Shown here in pieces: positions 51,614-59,951 of a DNA stretch of 64,000 bases; position 1 is the first letter of the stretch; every line of letters begins with the position of its first letter. Origin of the DNA: Paenibacillus ihbetae (GTDB lineage: Bacteria > Bacillota > Bacilli > Paenibacillales > Paenibacillaceae); the NCBI RefSeq assembly GCF_002741055.1, contig NZ_CP016809.1:868001-932000 (forward strand), written 5' to 3'. The notes under the pieces were generated by a model that had not been told where the DNA came from, searched no databases, and saw only the letters and a list, made by a program, of their open reading frames with translations. The position numbers were made by a program, and so were the translations under genes.

Positions 51614-51826
51614 AAGAGAAGGGGTGTTTCCCCCCATCCAATCGTTGACATTTTGCTCGTTTACGGGGACTCCCTCCATCTGCTGAACCGGCGAAATATA
51701 GGGCCTGGCAGGCTCGTAATGCAGCAGCAGCTGGATGATGACCATTGCCGCCGCGAGACCGATCAGCACGCGCAGGAGCAGCCTTCCGGCCAGCGCTTCC
51801 ATGGCTTGTCCCATTGAATCATGCAC
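51596..51826 (-). CDS. Small membrane protein, YpfB/DUF5359-like
   Basis: 76 residues with one membrane helix (LLLRVLIGLAAAMVIIQLLL, residues 16-35) and a short extracytoplasmic tail. The position between cmk and the PilZ gene is that of B. subtilis YpfB (DUF5359), and the layout fits. GGCGAGGT precedes the ATG. Function unknown. Confidence 0.7.
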   Translation of the reverse strand: MHDSMGQAMEALAGRLLLRVLIGLAAAMVIIQLLLHYEPARPYISPVQQMEGVPVNEQNVNDWMGGNTPSLLHHSS

Positions 51827-51963
51827 CTCGCCGGTCTCCCGTTCGCGCTGCCCCGTTATCGATTCGTTTCGCTCCTCAATAATGACACAACCTTCCTTCC
51901 ACCATGAAATTTCCGGTAGTGTGCCACAGCCCGGCGTAAATTATGCATCCGCGGGGCAAGGAA

Positions 51964-52617
51964 TTATCGGTTTCGAAAATCGAACTGTCTTTCAAAGCAA
52001 TACCGGATCAGCTTTTGGCGCTCCATATCCGAAATCTGATTGAATTTCATCATCACGATGCTTCGGCCCATGGGAAGCTCCTTCAGCCGGACGACCTCGC
52101 CTTCGAACGGAATATGCTCAACCGATCCGTTTTTAAAGGGAACCAGCATCCAGCAATCCAGAAGATCCCCTTCTTTAAGCGTCTGGCCCGGCTCCAAATA
52201 CAGCGAGATACCGCCGCCGCCAACATCCTCGGTCTTGGTTAAAAACCGGGTTCCGTCCTTTGCCTTCACGGCTGCTTCCAGCTCGGCCTGTACCCTAAGG
52301 AAGCCCCTTCGCTGCACCTTCGTAATCTGGTCGGACTCCGGCTTCTTGATCCGAACCAGCTTGATGACGTCCTCATGGTGGCTCAGCACGTAGGAATTAA
52401 AATAATTTTTCACTCCGCCCTCGGTCAGAAAGTAAGCGGATATCTCATCGCCGATATACAGCTTCTTCAGTCTCCCTGTCCCTTCTTGAAGGGGAACCTC
52501 CATATAAATCGATTCGTCATCCATGTCGGAAATGCGGGATTTATACAAAATATCTGCTTCTTTCTGATCCCCCGTATCGAGCTGGATATAGAGGACCTCA
52601 TTGATCTTCGGATACAA
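51964..52617 (-). CDS. PilZ-domain flagellar brake protein (YpfA/MotI-like)
   Basis: 217 residues with an N-terminal YcgR-like domain (to residue 95) and a C-terminal PilZ domain. The c-di-GMP RxxxR motif is in VQRRGFLRV near residue 103. The second PilZ motif, normally (D/N)xSxxG, reads DVGGGGISL near residue 132, so serine is replaced by glycine. The homologue in B. subtilis, MotI, binds c-di-GMP and stalls the flagellar motor. The start is probably TTG at 52615-52617, after AGGTGA; a GTG three codons earlier is possible. Confidence 0.85.
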   Translation of the reverse strand: MYPKINEVLYIQLDTGDQKEADILYKSRISDMDDESIYMEVPLQEGTGRLKKLYIGDEISAYFLTEGGVKNYFNSYVLSHHEDVIKLVRIKKPESDQITKVQRRGFLRVQAELEAAVKAKDGTRFLTKTEDVGGGGISLYLEPGQTLKEGDLLDCWMLVPFKNGSVEHIPFEGEVVRLKELPMGRSIVMMKFNQISDMERQKLIRYCFERQFDFRNR

Positions 52618-52751
52618 AGCGCTCACCTACAATTTCTTCATAATCAATAATTTCCATTATATCACGGGGGCAGGCGGGCTGTACGGATAATTCGCTCGTT
52701 TTTCACGGCAGTATGACCGGGCCTAATCCTTATGATGTCGGCAATCCTATC

Positions 52752-52785
52752 AAAAAAGCCGCCCAAGCAATGATGCTTGAGCGGC
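52752..52785 (-). terminator. Terminator of ypeB
   Basis: 12-bp stem GCCGCTCAAGCA/TGCTTGGGCGGC with TCAT loop and six Ts on the minus strand, about 20 bases after the ypeB stop. Confidence 0.92.
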
Positions 52786-52807
52786 CGACCCTCAACACGT
52801 CCGGCAG

Positions 52808-54157
52808 TTACCGAATACCGGCTTGCGCGTCCTTGATGACTTCAACCGTTTCTTCTAACCCTGTATCCGCATTGATATAGATCCGATACTGCGACCCGTT
52901 GATGCGCCCTCCAAATTCATAGCACAGCACATCCTCGTTGCGGTCGTTCTTAATTAACGCCTTGCGGTTGTACAAAATGTTGTATTCCGGATTCAGCGTC
53001 TTTTTCGCTTGGGCGAGCTTCAGCTTAGGCTGCGGAATCTCGCGCTTGATCTGATGCTCGTACACAAAATCGCTGGCTTGGAACCCGAGAACCTCCCCGT
53101 TGTCCATGGCTGAGCGGACCGTGATCTTCTCCGGATAGATGAGAACGCCGTCCTCCTCGCGGACAAAGGAGAAGTTTGCCATATTGTCAAACTGGTCTGC
53201 GGATACCGCCGTCATGTCGGCATATCCTTTTTTGGCCAGGAAATCCTGCGCCTTATCGATGGCCTCCTGCACGGAAACCTTCTTCGCGCCCACGTTGCGC
53301 TCCTTCGTATACGAGATCAGCTGGCCGCCTTTTTCGGTAAAGTCCATGCTGATTTTGTGGCCTTGGCGTTGATTCACCTGAACGGTATAGGATGACCAAT
53401 CGGTCCCCTTCCCGTTTTGGGTTACGCGTAATCTGGCGCTTCCGTCCGTATCCGCGAATTTCATCGCTTTGCGTTTGACGTCCTCGGCGGATACAGGCAT
53501 GCCTGCCAATTGCTTCACGGACCTGCGGTCGTAGATGCTGCTGACCGACGGGCCCCAATCCAGCTCGGGATAAGCCTCGACCTTTTTGTCAACGGTTCTA
53601 AAGCCGTCGATGATGGAGTTATCCTGCGTATTGTTCGACACAAGCGCAGTCTCGACATCCATCCAGCGAAGCCCGCTGGCAATGACCTTGTTCTGCACCG
53701 ATTGAAGATCCTTCGTAATTTCACCGGAATTGGTGTAGAGCGTCTTCAGCGTCTTGACTTCATTTTCGCTCAGCGGTTCCTTCGTCAAATCCCGAACGCC
53801 TGTCTTATAGGCGAAATTGGAAATGCGGGACAGGAATTCTTCCGTCTTGTTGAACGGCAGCAGACCTAATGGAAGCTGGTTGATCTCATTTTGGGCTTCG
53901 CTCGTAATGCGCCACACATTCATAAGGCCCTTCCGGTGCATGCCCTGAGAAGTGGAGCTGACGGCGAGCGTATTCCCTAACTCGGTATGCAGCCGGTCCA
54001 TATGATAGGACAAATCATGAAAGGCCCGTTGATACTGGTTTTCTGCATTAATCAATATCGCGTTCTTCTCTTTGTTCTCCTGATATCCCCACACCAAAGC
54101 CCCGATCAGTAAAACGGTGGCGACAGGGAACAGAATCGCGCTAAGTCGTTTATACAT
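52808..54157 (-). CDS. ypeB: Germination protein YpeB
   Basis: A 449-residue spore protein with an N-terminal membrane anchor (ILFPVATVLLIGALVWGY), a helical region to about residue 190, and PepSY domains towards the C-terminus (VSVQEAIDKAQDFLAKKGY; GGRINGSQYRIYINADTGLEE). It stabilises and positions the cortex-lytic enzyme SleB. In Bacillus it is preceded by sleB in the same operon; no sleB is present here. Confidence 0.93.
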   Translation of the reverse strand: MYKRLSAILFPVATVLLIGALVWGYQENKEKNAILINAENQYQRAFHDLSYHMDRLHTELGNTLAVSSTSQGMHRKGLMNVWRITSEAQNEINQLPLGLLPFNKTEEFLSRISNFAYKTGVRDLTKEPLSENEVKTLKTLYTNSGEITKDLQSVQNKVIASGLRWMDVETALVSNNTQDNSIIDGFRTVDKKVEAYPELDWGPSVSSIYDRRSVKQLAGMPVSAEDVKRKAMKFADTDGSARLRVTQNGKGTDWSSYTVQVNQRQGHKISMDFTEKGGQLISYTKERNVGAKKVSVQEAIDKAQDFLAKKGYADMTAVSADQFDNMANFSFVREEDGVLIYPEKITVRSAMDNGEVLGFQASDFVYEHQIKREIPQPKLKLAQAKKTLNPEYNILYNRKALIKNDRNEDVLCYEFGGRINGSQYRIYINADTGLEETVEVIKDAQAGIR

Positions 54158-54246
54158 GATGCGTTAGTCTCCTTTCTTCTACTCACTGCCGTTAGTTTGA
54201 CTAGAAAAAAGAAGTCTTATGCATCGCTGTGCGATCACTTCATGTT

Positions 54247-54393
54247 TTAGAAATCTTCCTCAATCTCGAAATGATCACGATTGTTGCATAAGCATTGCTT
54301 AAAGCCGGTCTCGATCCGGCCATGCTCTTTCTTGCCGCGAAGAATGAAGCGCTCGCCGCAATCCTTGCAAAGAATTTTCACCTTGATACGCAA
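54247..54393 (-). CDS. Small zinc-ribbon-like protein
   Basis: A 48-residue protein missed by length cut-offs. It starts at TTG (54391-54393), eight bases after GGAGGTG. The sequence has CKDC near residue 9 and CLC near residue 34, set in a basic background (RGKKEHGRIETGF), with an acidic tail FEIEEDF. The four cysteines could bind one zinc. It occupies the place where sleB is found in Bacillus, between prsW and ypeB. Function unknown. Confidence 0.65.
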   Translation of the reverse strand: MRIKVKILCKDCGERFILRGKKEHGRIETGFKQCLCNNRDHFEIEEDF

Positions 54394-54470
54394 AAAAAGA
54401 CACCTCCAGAGCTATATTCGCCCTTATGCCTTCAGCATAAGCGCCTATAGCCCCAGTGTGTCCTTTTTGG

Positions 54471-55169
54471 TTACGTGTTAATCTCTTCCTCCCGGTTAAT
54501 GAAACGAAAAGGCGAGCGATTGTTTGCCCTGGAGATTTTCCCCATGCCCCCGTACCACAACAGGACCATGAGCGGAACGATAAACCAAATCCACGTATGG
54601 GTCAAGAGATTCAAAATCAAATCATACAGTCCATGCCATATCCAGGGGACGATGAACGAAAGAGCCAGATAAAACCTCTTGCGACTCTCCCCTGAAAACC
54701 TGGCGTGCCCGATGTAATAGCCCATAATCACGCCGAACATGGCGTGACCCGACACAGGGAGCAGCGCCCGCAGGAACATGGGACCGAACGCTGCCTGGCT
54801 GTACCATGCGTACAGCAAATTCTCCACGGTAGCAAAGCCCAGCGAAATCGCCGCAGCATACAGAATCCCGTCGTAAGGCTCATCGAATTCCGTATGGTTG
54901 AAAATAATGTGATACATGACAAACCATTTCAAAAACTCTTCGATGCCCGCAGATACGAGCAATGATTGGACAACCGGATGATCGCCAAGCCAAAGTATCA
55001 TTCCCCGCTGCAGAATCATGACAGGAAAGACGACCAGAACCCCAAGCAGAAATACCTTGATGACCATATGCAAAGGTTCCTGATCATACCTGTCCTTCAG
55101 GTAAAAATACGTGAGCAACGCGAGTCCCGGCGCCAAAGCCGACGCTATGATCGAGAACACCAGCACCAA
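54471..55169 (-). CDS. prsW: Intramembrane metalloprotease PrsW
   Basis: 232 residues with about seven membrane helices. In B. subtilis PrsW makes the first cut in anti-sigma factor RsiW under envelope stress. Conserved motifs are GIEEFLKWFVMYHIIFNH near residue 75 (EExxK), FDEPYDGILYAAAISLGFATVEN near residue 95, and GHAMFGVIMGYYIGHARF near residue 140, supplying the metal-binding His residues. GGAGGGG precedes a TTG (55169) or the adjacent GTG. Confidence 0.92.
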   Translation of the reverse strand: MVLVFSIIASALAPGLALLTYFYLKDRYDQEPLHMVIKVFLLGVLVVFPVMILQRGMILWLGDHPVVQSLLVSAGIEEFLKWFVMYHIIFNHTEFDEPYDGILYAAAISLGFATVENLLYAWYSQAAFGPMFLRALLPVSGHAMFGVIMGYYIGHARFSGESRKRFYLALSFIVPWIWHGLYDLILNLLTHTWIWFIVPLMVLLWYGGMGKISRANNRSPFRFINREEEINT

Positions 55170-55223
55170 AATTCCCCTCCGTTAGTTTCGAGCCTCTAGT
55201 CCGGCACTCACGCCCACATTGTA

Positions 55224-55835
55224 TTAATGCTGACGCTGGAAGTGACTGCAAATAACCTCAATCGCTTGCTGAGGCATGATCTTCTTCCCGTACTCCTCCA
55301 GCATAGCCTCCGTTACCGAGGAGGATTCGCCGAATTCTGCCAGAACTGCAATGACCGCCGGCAACTTCTCGCTCTGAAGCTCCTCAGGCTCCAGATACAA
55401 AAACCATCTATCCATATAGTGATAAAGCGTACCTGCTCCGTCTACGAGGTCTTTCAGCATATGCGATGCTTCAATGAGCACTTCAAAATCCTGGAAAACA
55501 TAGACGATTTTATCACTTTCATCCAGGGTAACTTCCATTTCATAAATCTCGTCCGGCATATCGTCTTCGGACAAGCCGCCGAAATGATGATCGTACTTCC
55601 CTCTCGTCACTATAACCACCATGCCTTGGGCAGGCAGTGCAAACACCTCAACGGCAAGAGGTCCGGTGGCATCAAATCCGAGCTCACTGTATGCCTGATC
55701 CATCATCTCTGTAAACAGGTCATAAACTTTCGGTATTTCCTGCCACATTTCTTCCTTCTGGATCCCACGCTCACTCAGATCGTCAAACGTGAGGAAAATC
55801 CGTATCTTATCTTGACTCAAACGTTCTATTTTCAT
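55224..55835 (-). CDS. MecA-family adaptor protein (YpbH/MecB-like)
   Basis: 203 residues. The N-terminal MKIERLSQDKIRIFLTFDDLSERG is the substrate-binding end of MecA-type ClpC adaptors, and the C-terminal half (residues 105-200, IYVFQDFEVLIEASHML-like and LYLEPEEL) is the ClpC-binding domain. By gene order it corresponds to YpbH/MecB rather than MecA. It feeds selected proteins to ClpCP. The linker contains HHFGGLSEDDMPDE. AGGAGG precedes the ATG. Confidence 0.88.
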   Translation of the reverse strand: MKIERLSQDKIRIFLTFDDLSERGIQKEEMWQEIPKVYDLFTEMMDQAYSELGFDATGPLAVEVFALPAQGMVVIVTRGKYDHHFGGLSEDDMPDEIYEMEVTLDESDKIVYVFQDFEVLIEASHMLKDLVDGAGTLYHYMDRWFLYLEPEELQSEKLPAVIAVLAEFGESSSVTEAMLEEYGKKIMPQQAIEVICSHFQRQH

Positions 55836-55970
55836 GACAGGATCCTCCTAACGTATACAAAAGTTTATAACAAATTATGATGCCTGGATTATGACGTGAT
55901 AAAAATGGTTTTATATAATTGATTTTATCATTTAATACCCGCAAATGCACGTAAATATGTAGTTTAAGAA

Positions 55971-56020
55971 AAAAGAATCATTCACAGGGATGGAAGGATG
56001 GTTTCCCCACGGAATGATTC
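55971..56020 (-). terminator. Terminator of the 123-residue gene
   Basis: 9-bp GAATCATTC/GAATGATTC stem with a partly paired interior (GGGG/CCC), then TTTTTTC on the minus strand. Confidence 0.75.
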
Positions 56021-56037
56021 AAAAAGAATTGCCTCGT

Positions 56038-56409
56038 TTACAATCCCGGTAAGACGGTATGCGTTTCTTTCAAGATTTGCTCAACCTCGTGTTTAACGTC
56101 CGGATTGCTGCGGATAAAATCCTTCAGCTGCTTCAGGTTGGCAGCCTTCGAATTAGACGATGACGATACCCCTGCAACTCCAACGGGATTAGCGGAATCA
56201 TGTCGGCTTGAACTGGGACGCACGCTTTCTTGGCTTGAGCCATCATGATTACCGATTCCGTGTTGAATCTTGCTTAATGCCGTGTCGGCAAACCGGCCGA
56301 CGTTGACGTTTTTCATCATCGAGGAGAGCGACAAATTGCCTTTGCGGGATATCATACGGCTTGCGACCGCACCGATGATTACGCCGTACAGAAATGACGA
56401 AGTCTTCAC
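56038..56409 (-). CDS. Hypothetical protein with N-terminal hydrophobic segment
   Basis: 123 residues. It has a short hydrophobic N-terminus (FLYGVIIGAVASRMI), a Ser/Asn-rich low-complexity middle and a helical C-terminus (LKQLKDFIRSNPDVKHEVEQIL). The start is GTG with AAGGAGG upstream. I do not recognise a family; the pattern resembles small membrane-associated YtxH-like proteins of spore formers. It is divergent from the deacetylase gene. Confidence 0.7.
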   Translation of the reverse strand: MKTSSFLYGVIIGAVASRMISRKGNLSLSSMMKNVNVGRFADTALSKIQHGIGNHDGSSQESVRPSSSRHDSANPVGVAGVSSSSNSKAANLKQLKDFIRSNPDVKHEVEQILKETHTVLPGL

Positions 56410-56502
56410 AAATGATACCTCCTTCTATGTTAAACTCGGGATTAGTGTTCTCGAGCCGGCAACAACTCATGCTACATAAATACAGGAAAGAGAGATGGAA
56501 TC

Positions 56503-57417
56503 ATGGTTAAATCGACAACAAAGATCATCCTGCTGGCCTGCTGCGTTCTGCTCAGCGCCTGCGGAGACCAAGGAAACGGACAGAACCATAGCATGCCCTC
56601 TGAATCGGGCAATCAAACCACGCCAAATGCGAAGACGACTGAGCCTGCAGCGCCTAAGGAGCAAGAAGCCCCTCCTCCTGCCGCCGATAAAGTGCCGAAC
56701 GGAACTGCCGGCATTACGGAAGGATCAGGCCCTGCGAAGGATGAAGCCAGCGGAAAGCCGGCAGCTGAAGAGAAGCCGGAGCTGAAGTATCACATGAACA
56801 AGGTGTACCGCATCGTGCCGAATGACGAATCCGTCCCTTCGAAGGTCGTGCTGCTCACGTTCGACGATGGACCGAAGGATGCGGACATGATCAACCGATT
56901 GATCGACACGCTGGACAAGCACCAGGCCAAGGCGATCTTCTTCGTGAACGGATACCGGGTCAAAGCCAATCCCGAACTGCTCGGCATCATTCATGACCGG
57001 GGGCAAATCATCGGCAATCACGCTTGGGACCATATCGACTTGAAGCAGGAGAGCAAAGCGAAGGTCCGTCAGCAAATTGAAGACGTGCAGCAAATCGTGA
57101 AGGATACGGTCGGCACGGAGCCTGCGTTCTTCCGACCTCCGTTCGGATCCGGCGGGGATGTCGTCAAGGATATCGCTGCAGAGAACGACTTGCTGTACAT
57201 GACCTGGTCCAACGGCTCGCTGGACTGGGAGGGCAATAATAAAAACAAGCCCGAAGCGGTCATCAACAACGTACTGGAGCAGCTCCATCCGGGCAGCAAT
57301 ATTTTGATGCACGAGCTTCCATGGACGGTCGAAGCGCTCGACGATCTGCTGACGAAGCTGGAAGCCAAAGGATATGGCTTCGTGGATCCCCGGACCATTG
57401 AGCCTCACATACGCTGA
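56503..57417 (+). CDS. Polysaccharide deacetylase lipoprotein
   Basis: 304 residues. LLACCVLLSAC is a lipobox, so the enzyme should be anchored outside the cell, followed by an 85-residue Pro/Glu/Ala-rich linker. NodB domain: LLTFDDGPKD near residue 117 (catalytic Asp and metal Asp), GNHAWDHIDL near 168 (metal His pair), RPPFGSGGDVV near 203, and ILMHELPW near 266 (catalytic His). Substrate is probably N-acetylglucosamine in peptidoglycan, or another N-acetylated glycan. Plus strand, single gene. Confidence 0.9.
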   Translation: MVKSTTKIILLACCVLLSACGDQGNGQNHSMPSESGNQTTPNAKTTEPAAPKEQEAPPPAADKVPNGTAGITEGSGPAKDEASGKPAAEEKPELKYHMNKVYRIVPNDESVPSKVVLLTFDDGPKDADMINRLIDTLDKHQAKAIFFVNGYRVKANPELLGIIHDRGQIIGNHAWDHIDLKQESKAKVRQQIEDVQQIVKDTVGTEPAFFRPPFGSGGDVVKDIAAENDLLYMTWSNGSLDWEGNNKNKPEAVINNVLEQLHPGSNILMHELPWTVEALDDLLTKLEAKGYGFVDPRTIEPHIR

Positions 57418-57424
57418 AGCGCAA

Positions 57425-57479
57425 TAAAAAAAGCCTTTATTCTACTCCTGGCTTTACAGGGAAGAATAAAGGCTTTTTC
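57425..57479. terminator. Bidirectional terminator between deacetylase and phosphoesterase genes
   Basis: 16-bp arms AAAAAGCCTTTATTCT/AGAATAAAGGCTTTTT around a 20-base loop; A and T runs on both sides serve the two convergent genes. Confidence 0.88.
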
Positions 57480-58293
57480 ACTTTTTACGCAAAGTCAGCA
57501 CGTGGTACTCCGCCGGGCATAACAGCCGGAGGGGGATGTGCGAAGTTCCGAACCCCCGGCTGATCAGCACGCGCGTGTCCGGCAGATCGCCGCTTGCAGC
57601 CCTTGGGATCGAGTACCATCCGGACTTGAAGGATTTGTAGAAACGCTCGAGCCGGACCGCCCCCGCAAGCGGAAGCACGATTTGTCCGCCGTGCGTATGC
57701 CCGGCAAGCAGCAGATCGCAATTCGCCTCCTCCCGGCCCTTGAGCCAAATCGGATCATGCACGAGCAGGATATGGTATTCGCCGCCCTGCAAGCTGCCCT
57801 TGAACTGGGAGTACGGATGCCGTTTGCTCTTAGGCTGGCGAATGCCGCTAAGGGAGATGCAGTCGCTCCCGACCGTGATCGGAACCGTTTTATCGCTCAG
57901 CAGGGTCACGGCGGTTTCCTTCAGCACCTTCTTCACTGCATCCTTGCCTGCATACAGATCATGGTTGCCGAGGACCGCATAGACTGGAGCAACCCGCCGG
58001 AGCACCTCCATGTTATGCCTCAGCCTTTCCAGGGGAACGCCTTTCTCCGTAATGTCGCCGCCAAGAAGGACGCAGTCTACGGGCTGCAGCGCAGCCATCA
58101 GCTTCCGTTCCGACAACTCTCTGCGATGGATATCGGTCAGGAACAGAATTCTGAATCCGTCAAAGGAAGCCGGAATTCGCTCCGACGCCACCTCTTCCTC
58201 GCGTACCCGGTAGCCCTCCGCTTCAGCTCTCATCCAGCCAAGGACACCGACACCCGCCGCCGCGGCGCCCGACAGCCACAACCATATGCTCAT
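57478..58293 (-). CDS. Membrane-anchored metallophosphoesterase (YpbG-like)
   Basis: 271 residues with an N-terminal hydrophobic segment, then a calcineurin-like phosphoesterase domain: LFLTDIHRREL near residue 50 (DxH), LLGGDITEKG near 77 (GDxx), AVLGNHDLYAG near 105 (GNHD), LLVHDPIWL near 178, and LAGHTHGGQI near 195 (GHxH). All metal ligands are present. ATG at 58291-58293 (MSIWLW) has AAAGGAG; the frame opens further upstream inside the next gene. Position matches B. subtilis YpbG. Confidence 0.88.
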   Translation of the reverse strand: MSIWLWLSGAAAAGVGVLGWMRAEAEGYRVREEEVASERIPASFDGFRILFLTDIHRRELSERKLMAALQPVDCVLLGGDITEKGVPLERLRHNMEVLRRVAPVYAVLGNHDLYAGKDAVKKVLKETAVTLLSDKTVPITVGSDCISLSGIRQPKSKRHPYSQFKGSLQGGEYHILLVHDPIWLKGREEANCDLLLAGHTHGGQIVLPLAGAVRLERFYKSFKSGWYSIPRAASGDLPDTRVLISRGFGTSHIPLRLLCPAEYHVLTLRKK

Positions 58294-58709
58294 AATAACT
58301 CCTTTATCAGCTCGCTTACAGGTGGCGCCCCGATCAGCCCCCACCACAGCAAGCTGGCCATCAATAAAATAAAAATGACGATTAATGAGTTCACAAACCA
58401 TTTGCTCATCCGAACACGGTAGGAAGAATATGTATGTGTTCGACGCGGGGCGGAAGCTTCCTCCATGGTGTCGTGGGTAGCCGACTGCTTTCTGCGGGAC
58501 CGGGAGAGCCCTTCCTCCCCGCCGGCCGCATATGTCCGCCGCTCCTCAGCCGCCTTCGGCTTAGACCGGCTAAGCCCGGTGTATTCACCGGCATCCGGTC
58601 TTGTTGGCTTTGCGGCGGGCGATGCAGGCGAGACAGAGACAGATGATGCTTGGCTCTTCCGGCCTTTGCTTCGGCCCCGGTGTCTTTCCATTCTGCTAAG
58701 TTCGTTCAT
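58290..58709 (-). CDS. Hypothetical basic protein with C-terminal membrane anchor
   Basis: 139 residues. The first 100 are low complexity and rich in Arg, Ser, Lys and Glu, including repeated GLSRSKPKAAEERRTYA and GLSRSRRKQSATHD segments. The C-terminus has one membrane helix (FVNSLIVIFILLMASLLWWG). Family not recognised. It overlaps the CPBP gene by 14 bases and the phosphoesterase start by four, so the three are co-translated. It takes the place of B. subtilis YpbE but shows no LysM domain. Confidence 0.7.
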   Translation of the reverse strand: MNELSRMERHRGRSKGRKSQASSVSVSPASPAAKPTRPDAGEYTGLSRSKPKAAEERRTYAAGGEEGLSRSRRKQSATHDTMEEASAPRRTHTYSSYRVRMSKWFVNSLIVIFILLMASLLWWGLIGAPPVSELIKELL

Positions 58710-59295
58710 TCTCCTCTTTCCTCCGAAATCGAATCAGCATTCCCGAGATGAAATCGATCAGGAAATGGCACAGGATCGGTGCCCATAATGTTCCCGTATA
58801 AATATAGACAAGACCAAGACCGTAGCTGCTCAAGAATACCCAGCCGGTCGGAAGCCAGTGCTTCAGATACCTGACGTGGATCAGTGCGAATAAAATGCTG
58901 GTCCAATATGGCCCGAATGCATGCTGGATCGCTCCGCGAAACAGCAGCTCCTCGCATACGGAAACGACGATTGCTATGACGAGAATATGCCAGACTGGCC
59001 GATTCCGGAACAGCATCTCGTTGATTCCCCCGTCATCCATGCTGTCCTCGGACACAAAGCGGGATAATATCAAATCCACGACCAGCATGGCCGCTGCAAG
59101 CCCCAGCCCCCAATACAGGAACTCCAGCTCCTTCGGCACAGCGAGAAGCGTCAGCGGATTCCGGCCCTGGAACAAAATCCAGATCAGGCCGACAATAAGC
59201 GTAAGCGCTTGGGTCAGGTACAAATTAATAAGAAGAAGGCGGTCGTTTAGCTGGTGGGCTTCGATTCTTTTCACTCTTATTTTAAATTTTTTCAT
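58696..59295 (-). CDS. CPBP-family intramembrane metalloprotease
   Basis: 199 residues, about six membrane helices. Abi/CAAX motifs: SVCEELLFRGAIQHAF near residue 115 (EExxxR), SILFALIHVRYLKHW near 140 (FxxxH) and LCHFLIDFISG near 178 (HxxxD). All catalytic residues are present. Position matches B. subtilis YpbD. Substrate unknown. Confidence 0.88.
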   Translation of the reverse strand: MKKFKIRVKRIEAHQLNDRLLLINLYLTQALTLIVGLIWILFQGRNPLTLLAVPKELEFLYWGLGLAAAMLVVDLILSRFVSEDSMDDGGINEMLFRNRPVWHILVIAIVVSVCEELLFRGAIQHAFGPYWTSILFALIHVRYLKHWLPTGWVFLSSYGLGLVYIYTGTLWAPILCHFLIDFISGMLIRFRRKEENERT

Positions 59296-59485
59296 AAAAG
59301 TTGTGCCTGTCTTTCATCATTGTATTTGAACGGTTCGTGCTTCTTCACCCTAAATTCGACAAATCCAGGGCTGACGCGAAATATGGCGGGCATATGCATC
59401 ATAGCAAATTGTTGGCATGACATTCAAGGCTCCCGCAAGCATAAGAAGTCCTTTATTGCCCTATTATACCGATGATGGCCGACTA

Positions 59486-59514
59486 TTGACACAATGTAAA
59501 AGCCATGTTACATT
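59486..59514 (+). promoter_or_regulatory. Sigma-A promoter of the serA T-box unit
   Basis: Plus strand TTGACA (59486-59491), 17-base spacer, TACATT (59509-59514), followed by the T-box leader. Confidence 0.75.
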
Positions 59515-59519
59515 ATGAA

Positions 59520-59800
59520 AAAATTAATCTCGTACAAAACCGATGATGGAAATAAGAAGCTGTTACGCCTGCAGAGAGCCGATGGTTGGTGAGAATCGGC
59601 GGCGGAAGGTTATTCTTGAGCGTTCCTGAGATATTTCGCTGAAGGCATTAGTAGGCGCAAATCGGATGATTCCGTTACCAATCATGGTCTGATGTAGACC
59701 GCTTGAGGCTGTCCGATTGACGGACAGTGAATAAGGGTGGCACCACGAATAACTCTCGTCCCTTACTACGGAGGTAGTATGCGGAGTCGGGAGTTTTTAT
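59520..59800 (+). promoter_or_regulatory. T-box leader controlling serA (probably tRNA-Ser)
   Basis: All T-box parts are visible. AGAGAG followed by the GGTTGGTGAGAA distal stem I loop is at 59574-59595. AGGGTGGCACCACG (59734-59747) is the antiterminator T-box, whose TGGC bulge pairs with the uncharged tRNA acceptor. The competing terminator is AACTCTCG...CGGGAGTTTTT (59751-59797). A UCC serine codon (59624-59626) lies in the likely specifier region, with AGC just before it; which one is read is uncertain. Low charged tRNA-Ser would raise serA expression. The flanking gap before serA holds nothing else. Confidence 0.9.
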
Positions 59801-59951
59801 ATTTCTCGATCCTTTGCTACGGCACCGCGTCAATTGCCACAAGAACCAAGCGTTACCAAGCCAACGGTATAACGGATGCGCGTTAACCGGCGCGCTCCTT
59901 ATTCAATATTTGCAGCACTATTTATAGAGAATTTAAGGAGGAAGTGAAACC

